In this document: positions 46,383-55,773 of the stretch, piece by piece
Numbering within the stretch: the first letter of the stretch is position 1
How the letters are laid out: every line of letters begins with the position of its first letter
Assembly: GCA_002103105.1 (NCBI GenBank)
Contig: DAAY01000007.1
Location: forward strand, 186,001 to 250,000
Reading direction: 5' to 3'
DNA from: Candidatus Gastranaerophilales bacterium HUM_1
Lineage (GTDB): Bacteria; Cyanobacteriota; Vampirovibrionia; Gastranaerophilales; Gastranaerophilaceae
Length of the DNA stretch: 64,000 bases
The notes under the pieces: generated by a model
The model's input: only the letters and a program-made list of their open reading frames with translations
The model's database searches: none
What the model was told of the DNA's origin: nothing
Made by a program: the position numbers and the translations under genes

Positions 46383-46955
46383 ATGGGCAATAACAACAAA
46401 CTTATAAATCCAAACTGGGCAAAGCACGGATATATCCAAATTTACACAGGAGATGGTAAAGGGAAAACAACAGCATCTTTAGGGCTTGCAATGCGAGCTT
46501 TAGGACGAAATTGGAAAGTTTTAATTGTCATGTTCACTAAAGGAGGAAATGATTATGGGGAATTGAATAGCTTTCGAGAACTTTCTCCAAAAATTTCTGA
46601 CAATTTAAAAATTATTCAAGCGGGTTTAGATAGAATTGTTTATATTAATAACGAAACAGAAGAAGATATTAAACTTATCAAACAAGGTTGGGAATACGCT
46701 AAAAAAGCTATCCAAAACGATGAATATCAACTTATCATTCTTGATGAGGCTAACATCGCCATAGATTTAGGAATTCTTGATGTTGATGAAGTTTTAGAGG
46801 TATTAAAAAACAAACCAGAAGAAATGGAAATCGTTTTGACTGGCAGAAATGCACATCCCAAAGTTATAGAAATAGCTCATCTTGTTTCTGAAATCAAACC
46901 AATAAAACACTACTGGGATACAGGAATAGCAGCAAGAAAAGGTATTGAGTACTAA
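46383..46955 (+). CDS. cobO: cob(I)yrinic acid a,c-diamide adenosyltransferase
   Basis: CobO/BtuR adds the adenosyl group to corrinoids to form coenzyme B12. The 190-aa protein has the P-loop IYTGDGKGKTTAS near residue 20, the motif LGLAMRALGR, YQLIILDEANIAIDLG and VLTGRNAHPKVIEIA. An AAAGGGGT site precedes the start. It is a lone gene; other cobalamin genes are not in the window, so it may be used for salvage. Confidence 0.93.
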   Translation: MGNNNKLINPNWAKHGYIQIYTGDGKGKTTASLGLAMRALGRNWKVLIVMFTKGGNDYGELNSFRELSPKISDNLKIIQAGLDRIVYINNETEEDIKLIKQGWEYAKKAIQNDEYQLIILDEANIAIDLGILDVDEVLEVLKNKPEEMEIVLTGRNAHPKVIEIAHLVSEIKPIKHYWDTGIAARKGIEY

Positions 46956-46973
46956 TAGTTTTTACTTTTCATT

Positions 46974-48839
46974 CTAGTTTTGGAACATTTGGAATGTTTT
47001 TTCAATACTCTTAGAAATCAATTGTTTAACTGTGTCGTATTCAGTTGATAATGAAGAAATTTCTGCATCTAATTTTTTAGACTTCATATCAATTGCATCT
47101 TCTTTATAAGTTAATTCAGCTTTCTTTTGAGTAAATTCAGCTTCAGCTCTAGCGATTGCATCAGAGTCAGTTTTTTCAACAATATAACCTGTTTCATTAT
47201 ATCTTGTTTGATAGAAATATCCATCCTCATGAAGCGAACTCATCGCATATCTGCCAGTTTTTAGAGCATTTTCAAGATATTCATTATCTTGTAGTGCGGA
47301 ATCTTCTCTCCAGCCTTTTTCACAAAGGTTGTTATACAATTGGTCATAAAAATCAGCTAATTTTGCTTTTTGAGAAGTTGCAGTACCTTCAGCCTCAGCA
47401 AAATATCTATAATTTCTGTCATCTGTAACAAATGCAGATGTATCAACTCTCTTTCCAACAACATAAGCTGAAGAGTTACCATTCATATAGTTGTCATAAT
47501 ATGTCAAGAATGAAGATAACAAGTTTGATACACTAACAGCTTGATAAGAAACAGGTCCTTTAGGGAAAACATATTTTCCCCCAGTACCAATTCTGTTATA
47601 ATCATTAGCATTTACGTATGCACTGTTATTAGTCATTGCTTTATCATCAACACTAGTACCTTGAGTGATAGCATTTGATGCTTTCAAGTTGATATTCTTA
47701 ACCATTGTCATCGCAAATTCTAAAGCTTCATTTGATTTAGAATCCATATTCAAACCGTGTCCAGAATTTCTATATCCAAAGATACTTGCAATTGATTCCA
47801 TTAGTTCTGTTGCATACTTTGACATTTTATCTGCACTTTGATTTTGTGTCATCAAAACGATATTTGATGATAACAAATCTCCAATTGTCATTTTCTTAAT
47901 AGTATCTTCATCATAAGTGATTGTTCCATTTGAAACAACAGTGAATCCTGTATCATGAATACTATTGTTATCCATTTGGAAGCTATTTCTATCAACATCA
48001 ACAATCTTATCTTTTGGATATTTTGCTATAAATTTAGCTTTTTCATCTTTTAACGCATTTAATGTGGCTTCTTTTACTTTATAGTCATCAGTATTTGCTT
48101 CCGCATATTGAAGTGCTGTAGCAGCTTTTTTAATCTGAACATCATAATCTTTTATTGTTGAATCATATTTTGCAGAAGTAATTTGCTCAGAACTTGTAGT
48201 AATAAGTTGAGCCCAATCGACAAGCTGTTTACCAATCAAATCTGATGTAATCAAAGCGGATATATCCAAACCATCAACAGAATTTTTGTCTAATGGAGTA
48301 GAACCCATACCAGCACCAGAATTCCAACCGACATTGCCAGTAGTAGCAGAGGTATTTGCTTTATCAACTTTCAAAGTACCATCATCCATTTTTGTTGCAA
48401 CATAATCAGTTGTCATAATTGAATTTGCTGTATCTTGAGTAACAATTCCACCAGGAACTAATGCAGCTATAAATTTATCTCTACCATCCGCAGATGATAT
48501 ACCACCAGCCTTAGAAATACCAGCAGCTTTAGCAGCAGCCGCATATTCAGAGTTCAAAACAATTGCTCCAGACGAAGTTGTAACCATATAAGGGTTATAA
48601 TCATTTGCAGCAGATGGGGTCATTAGTAAATTATAAGTCAAACCATAATCATTTTTGACTAAATCGTTTTTCCAAACTAATTTAGTTGAATTCATGGCAT
48701 TGGCATAGTTAGCAGAAATATCAGATAACTGATTAGTTATCTCAAGTTTTTGCTGAGCAAGTTCGGTTGATTTGTATTCACAATCAGCCTTTCTCGCCGT
48801 TATGCACAAAAATCTTGCTTGTGACGTTGCCAATCCCAT
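46974..48839 (-). CDS. 621-aa protein with flagellin-like terminal helices
   Basis: I do not recognise a named family. The first 60 residues (MGLATSQARFLCITARKADC then LAQQKLEITNQLSDIS) and the last 60 (ELTYKEDAIDMKSKKLDAEI then TVKQLISKSIEKTFQMF) are amphipathic helices. They flank a variable, Ala/Ser/Thr/Asn-rich middle of about 480 residues with few charged repeats. No signal peptide is present. This resembles flagellins, hook and needle or filament proteins, where both ends pack together. It could be a secreted surface or filament protein, which is inference. AAAGGATT precedes the ATG. A 19-bp palindrome sits 89 bp upstream. Confidence 0.75.
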   Translation of the reverse strand: MGLATSQARFLCITARKADCEYKSTELAQQKLEITNQLSDISANYANAMNSTKLVWKNDLVKNDYGLTYNLLMTPSAANDYNPYMVTTSSGAIVLNSEYAAAAKAAGISKAGGISSADGRDKFIAALVPGGIVTQDTANSIMTTDYVATKMDDGTLKVDKANTSATTGNVGWNSGAGMGSTPLDKNSVDGLDISALITSDLIGKQLVDWAQLITTSSEQITSAKYDSTIKDYDVQIKKAATALQYAEANTDDYKVKEATLNALKDEKAKFIAKYPKDKIVDVDRNSFQMDNNSIHDTGFTVVSNGTITYDEDTIKKMTIGDLLSSNIVLMTQNQSADKMSKYATELMESIASIFGYRNSGHGLNMDSKSNEALEFAMTMVKNINLKASNAITQGTSVDDKAMTNNSAYVNANDYNRIGTGGKYVFPKGPVSYQAVSVSNLLSSFLTYYDNYMNGNSSAYVVGKRVDTSAFVTDDRNYRYFAEAEGTATSQKAKLADFYDQLYNNLCEKGWREDSALQDNEYLENALKTGRYAMSSLHEDGYFYQTRYNETGYIVEKTDSDAIARAEAEFTQKKAELTYKEDAIDMKSKKLDAEISSLSTEYDTVKQLISKSIEKTFQMFQN

Positions 48840-48927
48840 TTTTCTAAATCCTTTCGATTTATAGTATTCCTTTGGTTACCCATGTTGTCGGCATTTTTGA
48901 ATAAAACTTTAGACATAATAGGAAATC

Positions 48928-48946
48928 TTGTAACATTTCGTTACAA
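48928..48946. promoter_or_regulatory. palindrome containing shared motif ACATTTCGTWACAA, copy 3
   Basis: TTGTAAC-ATTTC-GTTACAA is a perfect 7-bp inverted repeat, 89 bp upstream of the 621-aa gene. Its core matches the motif at 6936 and 12647. The rest of the 330-bp gap (48840-49171) shows nothing else clear. Confidence 0.45.
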
Positions 48947-49171
48947 ATTGTTGTTGTATTACATTGGATGTAGCAAAATTGATTTGCAAGGATATATTAA
49001 AACACATTAATCAATACCCCAGAATAAATATAAATTTACCTTAATATAATGTAATTTCTGAAATTTTGAACAAATTAAAAAAGGAAAAACCCAACATTTA
49101 CAAAAAGTTAAGTCTTTTGAAAAAGCAGGAAGAAATATTTTTTATGGGATTTGATTTTTGAGGAGGCACAA

Positions 49172-51046
49172 ATGAGTATTATTATAAATGGAATTCGAGC
49201 TATTTCTGGGAGAAAAATTTCCCCTCAAAGAAGAATGTTACAACGAGAAGTATCGAATTTACTAAATCAAGACATAAATGACATCGTAGAACTAACAAAA
49301 AAATCTTCTAAAAAACAACTATCCTTCTTACAAACATTAGCGAATAATTTTAACAGGTTTAATTTTTATAGAAATCCCGCAGAAAAAGATAATTCAAAAC
49401 TTGTAAATGAGGTTTTCTCTAAAATTAAAAAACCAAATAATTTACATCAATCTATATGCAACAAGTTTTCCGATTCATTCGAAAGTTTGAATACTATTAT
49501 TGATTGGGCAGGAAGCGATAAAAAACGATTGAAATTTGTTCTTGACCTAAATGAAGATTTATTCAAATATGATAGACCTGAAGGAAATACTTTAATTCCA
49601 GATTTATTAAAGTCAGAGCATGCTGAAGAATATATGAAACAGTATGACAAAATAAAATCATTTTTAAAACTTAACAAAGATAATCCAAATGCGGTATCTG
49701 AACTTGATAAAAAATTTACCCCAAAACAGTTTAGTGGGCAAAATTTTAATAAATTATTAGAACTAGATCAAAATCGAGCAAAATATTCTTTATTAGATAG
49801 AGCTATTGTTAATGGAGATAATTGCTTAAAATTATTAACACCAGAAAATCATAAATTGGCAAAAATGATGTCTGAGATATTCCTTCCAACAGATGAAATG
49901 TTAAAAAATGGAGCAGCAGAAGATATTGCCAATATTTTGATTTCTACAAATAAGAAAAATGCACCTTTAAGAGAAGAACTATTAAGCCGATTTAGCCCAA
50001 CTATCCGTAGTGCTGATATAGAATTTAGTTTTGAAAACGATAAAAAACTTACTTTATTATCAAAATTGTATAATACAATTGATTTAGACAAAAATGCAAA
50101 AAGTTTCGTAAAAAAATCATTACCTAAAATAGATGGGAATATGCAATTAGATGATTTTGTCGATATTTTAGAAAATGTTTCAACAAAAAAACTAAACATC
50201 TTTAAAGATAATGCGTGGAATATTATTTTCAAAACAAGTAAAGAAGAAAGAATTGATGCATTAAATAATAATATTACAGATGCCTTTTTTGAAACTGAAA
50301 GTTCACGTATTTCTAATAGATTAAAAATTCAATATGGTTATATCAAAAAACCTTCTCTTACTAAAAATCTTTATATGAAGGTTAAAAATGGTATAAATAT
50401 ACTAAGAGATTTGATAACACCAGAGGAAGCTAGCAAGGTTAAATCAACTATTCCCCAAGAAAAAGCTCTTCCAACAGAAACTTTTAAACCCGAAATAAAA
50501 ACCGATAAAAAAGTAGTGCCACAAATAGAACCAAAAACACAAGTAGTTCCAAATTCTACCCCTGCAAAGAAAACCGCTAAAAAACAAATAGTAAAAGACA
50601 GAGTAGTAGAATTTGTAAAAACTAAATTAGGTGAAAAAACATTCAACTCTCAACAAGAAGAATTTAGTAAAAATGCAACTAAAATCAGAATGAGTTTGCT
50701 ACCAGAAATATTTGCATCTATTGCGGATACAAGAAAAATGGATAGAATGATTGGCAAAACAAGAAATCAATCTTCAAACAAAGATACATTGACATTATAT
50801 TCAAAAATAAATGGACATAATAGAAAGTTCGTTAATTATATGTTGAAAAAACGCAATGTTGACAATTCTCGTATGTTTGAAGTGCGTGATATTATTGCAA
50901 TTCTTGAAAAAGCCGAATCAAAAATCGCTGATAATAAAAGACTTAATTTAAACTATCGAGCAAAGGATGCAAAAGCTTATTACAACCACTTGTTTGATGC
51001 AAAAATTGAACAATATGGAAAGTTGAAAAGAACTAAAACTAAATAA
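49172..51046 (+). CDS. 624-aa lineage-specific hypothetical protein
   Basis: The start is the ATG at 49172, with GAGGAGG seven bases upstream. The protein is Lys/Asn/Glu-rich and mostly helical. Residues 1-40 are basic, 60-400 are a charged helical body, and about 425-470 is a Pro/Thr/Lys linker (IKTDKKVVPQIEPKTQVVP). The C-terminal domain (about 480-624) has TLTLYSKINGHNRKFVNYML and AYYNHLFDAKIEQYGKLKR. There is no membrane segment or known fold, and no close neighbour on this strand. A terminator follows. Confidence 0.75.
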   Translation: MSIIINGIRAISGRKISPQRRMLQREVSNLLNQDINDIVELTKKSSKKQLSFLQTLANNFNRFNFYRNPAEKDNSKLVNEVFSKIKKPNNLHQSICNKFSDSFESLNTIIDWAGSDKKRLKFVLDLNEDLFKYDRPEGNTLIPDLLKSEHAEEYMKQYDKIKSFLKLNKDNPNAVSELDKKFTPKQFSGQNFNKLLELDQNRAKYSLLDRAIVNGDNCLKLLTPENHKLAKMMSEIFLPTDEMLKNGAAEDIANILISTNKKNAPLREELLSRFSPTIRSADIEFSFENDKKLTLLSKLYNTIDLDKNAKSFVKKSLPKIDGNMQLDDFVDILENVSTKKLNIFKDNAWNIIFKTSKEERIDALNNNITDAFFETESSRISNRLKIQYGYIKKPSLTKNLYMKVKNGINILRDLITPEEASKVKSTIPQEKALPTETFKPEIKTDKKVVPQIEPKTQVVPNSTPAKKTAKKQIVKDRVVEFVKTKLGEKTFNSQQEEFSKNATKIRMSLLPEIFASIADTRKMDRMIGKTRNQSSNKDTLTLYSKINGHNRKFVNYMLKKRNVDNSRMFEVRDIIAILEKAESKIADNKRLNLNYRAKDAKAYYNHLFDAKIEQYGKLKRTKTK

Positions 51047-51068
51047 TATAAACAAATTAAATATAAAT

Positions 51069-51106
51069 AAAAAAAGGTGTGTATTAAATAATACACATCT
51101 TTTTTA
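51069..51106. terminator. terminator of the 624-aa gene
   Basis: AAAAAAGGTGTGTATTA pairs with TAATACACATCTTTTTT (one G-U pair) and ends in a T-run on both strands. Confidence 0.85.
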
Positions 51107-51132
51107 CATCTTCTTATAAATCCGGATTATCT

Positions 51133-52416
51133 TTATTTAATAGGGATTTTTACACAAAACTCGGTTCTCACATTTTCTTCACTCTCAACAGTAATCTCAC
51201 CGCCATGAGCTTCTGCTATCTGTTGTGACAAATAAAGACCTAATCCTGTGCCAACTTTTCTTAATTTTTTTGCAGCAGAATAATATTTATTAAATATCAT
51301 TTTTATCTCATCTTTAGGAATTCCCTGCCCAAAATCAACGATAGAAACAGCAATATAATTAGGAATAGTTTTTGCAGATACTTCAATAAATTCCTTCGTA
51401 TTACTATGATCAATTGCATTGGAAATTAAATTCTTGATTACACGTTGAAATTGCATTGGGTCAGCATTCAACATAGGGTTATCTACGGCGGGGTGAAATA
51501 CGATTTTCAACTTATTATCGTTTGCGATACCCTGCATTTCATCTACAATTCCACTCAAAAATTCATTCAGATTTATTTCTTTTTTATAAAGCTGAATACC
51601 TTTTTCTTTAATTTTATAGGTTTCCAATAATATTTGAACTAAATCCAAAAGCTCTTTGTTTGAAGATTTCATGCTATTTAAAGCAAATTCTTGTTTATTC
51701 GAAATATCCCCAAATTTATTTGCCAAAAATAAATCAATCATATTCGCAGCGGCAACAATTGGAACCTTCAAATCATGGGTTAAAGTGGCAACAAAATCCT
51801 CTTTCAAATTTTCAATTTCTTTCTCTGTCGTAATATCTTTAATAATCAAAACATAACGTTTCTTTTCTAAAGATGAAAGAGGCTGAGAATTGATTACAAA
51901 ATTGTTTGTCGGAGTATGTTTGATAAAAATTTCTATATTATTAAGTTTATCAATACTTGTTTCATCATCTGATAATTGAATAAATTCAAAAACATTTTTC
52001 CCAATAATATCTTTTCCTTTTATTCCAAACCATTTCAATATTTTCGGAGTCGCCCTTAGAATTTCAAATTTTTCATTGATAATCAAAATCCCATCAGAAA
52101 GAGAATTGATAACCGATTCTAACAACTTATTTTGACGCATCAATTCTGCTTGATATTCAATAATCATTTTTTCTCTATCATTAAGAGTTTCAACCATTCT
52201 ATTGATACTATCAGTTACATTCTGATATGTAGGATGTTCGATTTTTTCAATCTTAGTGGATAGATTACCATAGCGAATAGAATCTACTGTTGTAGTTACT
52301 TTACCAAGGTAATCATTAATCTTTGACCATCTTTTATTTGTCTTTCTTGTTATGAAAAATAGGCATATAAATACAATAATTACGCAAGTATTAATTATAT
52401 AAAAATATGAAAACAT
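51133..52416 (-). CDS. membrane-anchored PAS sensor histidine kinase
   Basis: This 427-aa kinase has a short N-terminal membrane helix (about 5-22), a HAMP-like segment (30-85) and a PAS domain (about 95-190, ESVINSLSDGILIIN). The HisKA domain carries the phospho-acceptor histidine in ATLTHDLKVP. An intact HATPase follows: NLISNAIDHS, DFGQGIP and GTGLGLYLSQQIAEAHGG. The periplasmic sensory part is minimal, so it probably senses the membrane or cytoplasm. No response regulator is adjacent. Confidence 0.9.
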   Translation of the reverse strand: MFSYFYIINTCVIIVFICLFFITRKTNKRWSKINDYLGKVTTTVDSIRYGNLSTKIEKIEHPTYQNVTDSINRMVETLNDREKMIIEYQAELMRQNKLLESVINSLSDGILIINEKFEILRATPKILKWFGIKGKDIIGKNVFEFIQLSDDETSIDKLNNIEIFIKHTPTNNFVINSQPLSSLEKKRYVLIIKDITTEKEIENLKEDFVATLTHDLKVPIVAAANMIDLFLANKFGDISNKQEFALNSMKSSNKELLDLVQILLETYKIKEKGIQLYKKEINLNEFLSGIVDEMQGIANDNKLKIVFHPAVDNPMLNADPMQFQRVIKNLISNAIDHSNTKEFIEVSAKTIPNYIAVSIVDFGQGIPKDEIKMIFNKYYSAAKKLRKVGTGLGLYLSQQIAEAHGGEITVESEENVRTEFCVKIPIK

Positions 52417-52460
52417 TTATTACTTTTTACTCTCTGTTATCTGATAAATTGCACGATTTA

Positions 52461-52469
52461 TGTTATAAT
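52461..52469 (+). promoter_or_regulatory. extended -10 promoter for the kdsC-like operon
   Basis: TG-T-TATAAT, an extended -10, lies 48 nt before the kdsC-like ATG. A -35 box is not clear. Confidence 0.5.
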
Positions 52470-52517
52470 TATAGCAAATAGTTCGGAGTTTGTTAATACG
52501 GTTAGGATATTAAAATA

Positions 52518-53000
52518 ATGTCAAAGATAAAATTGCCCAAATCAATAAGAATGGTAGTTACAGATTTCGATGGAGTGATTACTGATAATTGTGTTTATAT
52601 TAACGAAGATTTTTCGATGTCACGGAAACTCAATTTTAAAGATATTATGGGCTTTTTCTTGCTCAAAAGAAATGGAATTGATATTTCAATAATTTCTGGC
52701 GAAAAAAATTCTGCAATTGAAACAATGGCTCAAAAATTTCAAATTACAGAAATACATCAAAATATTAGAATTAAAATTGATGTACTAAAAGGCATTTTAA
52801 AGAAATATAACTTAACTCAAGAAGAATACGTTTACATCGGAGATGATGTAAATGACTTGGAATGTTTAAACTTTGCAAAATACAAAATTACCGTTCCGCA
52901 TGCCGTAGAAAAGGTTAAAAACGTTGACAAAATTCAAATTACACAGAACGAAGCAGGGAACGGAGCATTTAGAGAGGTAGCAGATTGTTTGGTTGGATAA
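52518..53000 (+). CDS. KdsC-type HAD phosphatase
   Basis: The 160-aa C0-type HAD phosphatase has DFDGVITDN (nucleophile and acid), the SISGEKNSAIETMA motif, and GDDVNDLECL for metal binding. KdsC dephosphorylates KDO-8-phosphate in lipopolysaccharide synthesis; related phosphatases act on nonulosonates. No kdsA, kdsB or kdsD gene is adjacent, so the substrate is uncertain. The next gene overlaps by 16 bp. Confidence 0.8.
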   Translation: MSKIKLPKSIRMVVTDFDGVITDNCVYINEDFSMSRKLNFKDIMGFFLLKRNGIDISIISGEKNSAIETMAQKFQITEIHQNIRIKIDVLKGILKKYNLTQEEYVYIGDDVNDLECLNFAKYKITVPHAVEKVKNVDKIQITQNEAGNGAFREVADCLVG

Positions 53001-54475
53001 AAAATATTTGTGAAAACATCAAAGCACTAAATTTTTCAGTAGATGAATACAAAAACGATTCTATAATACAATCTTTACCTTCAATTGCCTGCGTAAATAG
53101 GGCAAAAAAACTCATTGACCAAAAGCAATTTGATGAAGCTACAACATTATTAAAAAAGGCTCTTGATATTTCAAACCAAGATAGTTTAGCTTATAAATAT
53201 CTTGGAAAAATCTACGAATACAAAGGACAATTCTCCACAGCAGTAGAAAATTACGAACAAGCGGCAAAAATTGCACCTAACGATAAAGAAATTTGGCTAA
53301 GATTGGGAATGAGCTATTTGAATTGCGAAAAATTTGATAATGCAATTGAAGCTTTTGAAACCGCAGACAAAGTAACCCCTTGTAATACAGATGTGCAAAC
53401 TGGATGGGGGATGGCACTTATGCGTCAGAAAAAATTTGCACTCGCAAGAGATAAATTCTTAACAGCAATCAAAATTAGCAAATACAATTTCACAGCAATT
53501 CTCCTTTCTGCAGTAATGGAAATCAAACTCAATGACTTTGAAGCAGCAGAGATGAAATTGAAATTTTTGGCACAAGTTGCTCCAAATGAAGGTAGTTTGT
53601 ATGAATACGCACATTTAAAGCTTCTAAAATCAGACTTCAAAGAGGCTGAAAAATATGCTAAAAAAGCTATCGAAATAAATAAGCACATGTTACCAGCGTA
53701 TTTCATCTTAGGAGAAATTTATTCTTTACAAAAAAATCTTGAAAAAACAGAACAAAATTTCAACAAAGCTCTTGAGAATGACTTGGAAGATTGTTCATTA
53801 AGATTTGAGTGGGGAAAAGCTTATATGCGCCTTTTTGAATTCTCAAAAGCTAAAACCCAATTTGAAAAATCTATTGAACAAAACGACTCCTATCTTGGGC
53901 CAAAAATCGGCTTAGCTCTAGTCAATGCGTACGATGGGGATTTTTTCCTTCTCGGAGAACTAAAAGAAAAGCACGGAGATAATACTTATATCCAAGAAGC
54001 AATTGGGTTAGAAAACTTAGCTCAAGGGAAAATAGAAGAAGCAATCGACTTTTTCAAAAAAGCTCTACGAACAGATAACAAACAAACTTACAATTACTTA
54101 AACTTGGTTGAGTGTTACAAAAAGCTAGGAGATAATTACAAGGTTCGAGAATATTACGAAAAATTCATATCCGAAAACCCTAATTACATTGAAGGATTAT
54201 TATCATATTCACGTTGGCTTGTTGATGTTTCAGACTTCCAAGATGCCCAAAGAAAACTACGCAGAGCTGAGAAATTAGCACCCGAAAATTCAGAGGTATT
54301 AAGTTTATTATTTTTATGTTTATACACTCTTGTCAAGAATAACATTTGTGAATATAATATAAGGGAAGCAATTTCCGTAGCAGAAAAAGCTTCAAAAATT
54401 TCAGGGAATTTTAAGTATCAAAAAGAAAAAGAAGAACTGGAAAATATTTTAATAGATATACAGGGAAATAATTAA
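52985..54475 (+). CDS. TPR-repeat protein, 496 aa
   Basis: At least ten TPR units run through the protein, for example AKKLIDQKQFDEATTLLKKA, LAYKYLGKIYEYKGQFSTAV and EIWLRLGMSYLNCEKFDNAI. It has no membrane segment and no catalytic domain, so it is likely a scaffold. It starts in the end of the kdsC-like gene and ends 1 bp before lysC, so all three are on one mRNA. Confidence 0.88.
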   Translation: MFGWIKNICENIKALNFSVDEYKNDSIIQSLPSIACVNRAKKLIDQKQFDEATTLLKKALDISNQDSLAYKYLGKIYEYKGQFSTAVENYEQAAKIAPNDKEIWLRLGMSYLNCEKFDNAIEAFETADKVTPCNTDVQTGWGMALMRQKKFALARDKFLTAIKISKYNFTAILLSAVMEIKLNDFEAAEMKLKFLAQVAPNEGSLYEYAHLKLLKSDFKEAEKYAKKAIEINKHMLPAYFILGEIYSLQKNLEKTEQNFNKALENDLEDCSLRFEWGKAYMRLFEFSKAKTQFEKSIEQNDSYLGPKIGLALVNAYDGDFFLLGELKEKHGDNTYIQEAIGLENLAQGKIEEAIDFFKKALRTDNKQTYNYLNLVECYKKLGDNYKVREYYEKFISENPNYIEGLLSYSRWLVDVSDFQDAQRKLRRAEKLAPENSEVLSLLFLCLYTLVKNNICEYNIREAISVAEKASKISGNFKYQKEKEELENILIDIQGNN

Positions 54476-54476
54476 A

Positions 54477-55742
54477 TTGAGAAAAGTGATAGTTCAAAAA
54501 TTTGGCGGAACATCAGTAGCTGATACTGACAAAATTAAAAATGTAGCAAAGACCGTCATTAGAGAAAAAGAAAACGGAAACGATGTGGTAGTTGTTGTAT
54601 CTGCAATGGGACACACAACAGATCATCTAGTGAAAATGGCAAAAGATTTGAACCCAAACCCTTCAGCTAGAGAAATGGATATGCTTTTATCTACTGGAGA
54701 ATGTGTATCAATTGCACTTCTTACAATGGCAATTCAAGCTCAAGGATATAAAGCTGTAAGTTTTAATGCCACACAAATCGGAATTTTAACCGAAAATGTT
54801 CACTCTAAAGCTAGAATTATCGATATTAAAACAGATAAATTGAGAAAAAATCTTGATGAAGGAAATATTATTGTTGTGGCTGGATTCCAAGGTGTTACAG
54901 AAGATGGCGAAATCACAACATTAGGTCGTGGAGGTTCAGATACTTCTGCCGTTGCTCTTGCAGCAGCATTGAACGCTGAAAGATGCGACATTTATACAGA
55001 CGTTGAAGGGGTTTATACAACAGACCCTAGAGTTGTGCCAAAAGCCTCTAGATTAGATAACATTTCTTATGAAGAAATGTTAGAACTTGCACACGCAGGA
55101 GCAAATGTACTTCATCCAAGAAGTGTTGAAACTGCTAAACAATATGCTGTACCATTAAGAGTAAGAAGTAGTTTCAAATTAGACAATATGGGAACTTTAA
55201 TTGTAGGAGTTGAAAAAATGGAAATAAATAAACCAGTTGCAGGCGTGGCTGCAGATTTATCACAAGTTAGAATTGTTGTTTGCGACATTCCTGATACCCC
55301 TGGGGAAGCTGCTACATTATTTGGTTGTTTAGCAAAAGAAAATGTTTCTGTTGATATGATTATCCAATCTTACGCAAGAAAAGCTTCTAACACTAACGAT
55401 ATTGCTTTCACTATCAACGATGAAGACTTGCCAAAAGCAATGGATATTTTAAAAGATGTAAAAGAAAAACTTGGAGCTGCTGACATCAAAGTTGATGACA
55501 ATATTGCCAAGGTTTCAATTATCGGAGCTGGAATGATTGATAGGCCAGGGATTGCATCAACAATGTTCCAAACTCTTGCTGATTCTGGAATCAACATTAG
55601 AATGATTTCTACAAGTGAAATTAAAATTAGCTGTTTAATCAATAAAGAAGATGCACAAAAAGCAGTTAAGGCTTTACATAGCATTTTCAATCTTGAATCA
55701 GATGAAGTTGCAGAAGTTAAAGGAACTCTTCCAGATGTATAA
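54477..55742 (+). CDS. lysC: aspartate kinase
   Basis: This enzyme phosphorylates aspartate, the first step to lysine, threonine and methionine. The 421 residues start at a TTG (VIVQKFGGTSVADTDKI) and carry the kinase signature, then GRGGSDTSAVALAAAL, DIYTDVEGVYTTDPR and HPRSVETAKQY. Two ACT domains occupy about 255-421 (VSIIGAGMIDRPGIAS). The length and ACT pair fit the lysine/threonine-inhibited monofunctional type. Confidence 0.95.
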   Translation: MRKVIVQKFGGTSVADTDKIKNVAKTVIREKENGNDVVVVVSAMGHTTDHLVKMAKDLNPNPSAREMDMLLSTGECVSIALLTMAIQAQGYKAVSFNATQIGILTENVHSKARIIDIKTDKLRKNLDEGNIIVVAGFQGVTEDGEITTLGRGGSDTSAVALAAALNAERCDIYTDVEGVYTTDPRVVPKASRLDNISYEEMLELAHAGANVLHPRSVETAKQYAVPLRVRSSFKLDNMGTLIVGVEKMEINKPVAGVAADLSQVRIVVCDIPDTPGEAATLFGCLAKENVSVDMIIQSYARKASNTNDIAFTINDEDLPKAMDILKDVKEKLGAADIKVDDNIAKVSIIGAGMIDRPGIASTMFQTLADSGINIRMISTSEIKISCLINKEDAQKAVKALHSIFNLESDEVAEVKGTLPDV

Positions 55743-55773
55743 TCCAAAATTATCTTTATGCTAAGATATATTT

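Noticed and set aside
49849..50232. 127-codon frame antisense to the 624-aa gene
   Set aside because: Shadow of an AT-rich coding frame; no independent promoter, ribosome site or domain.
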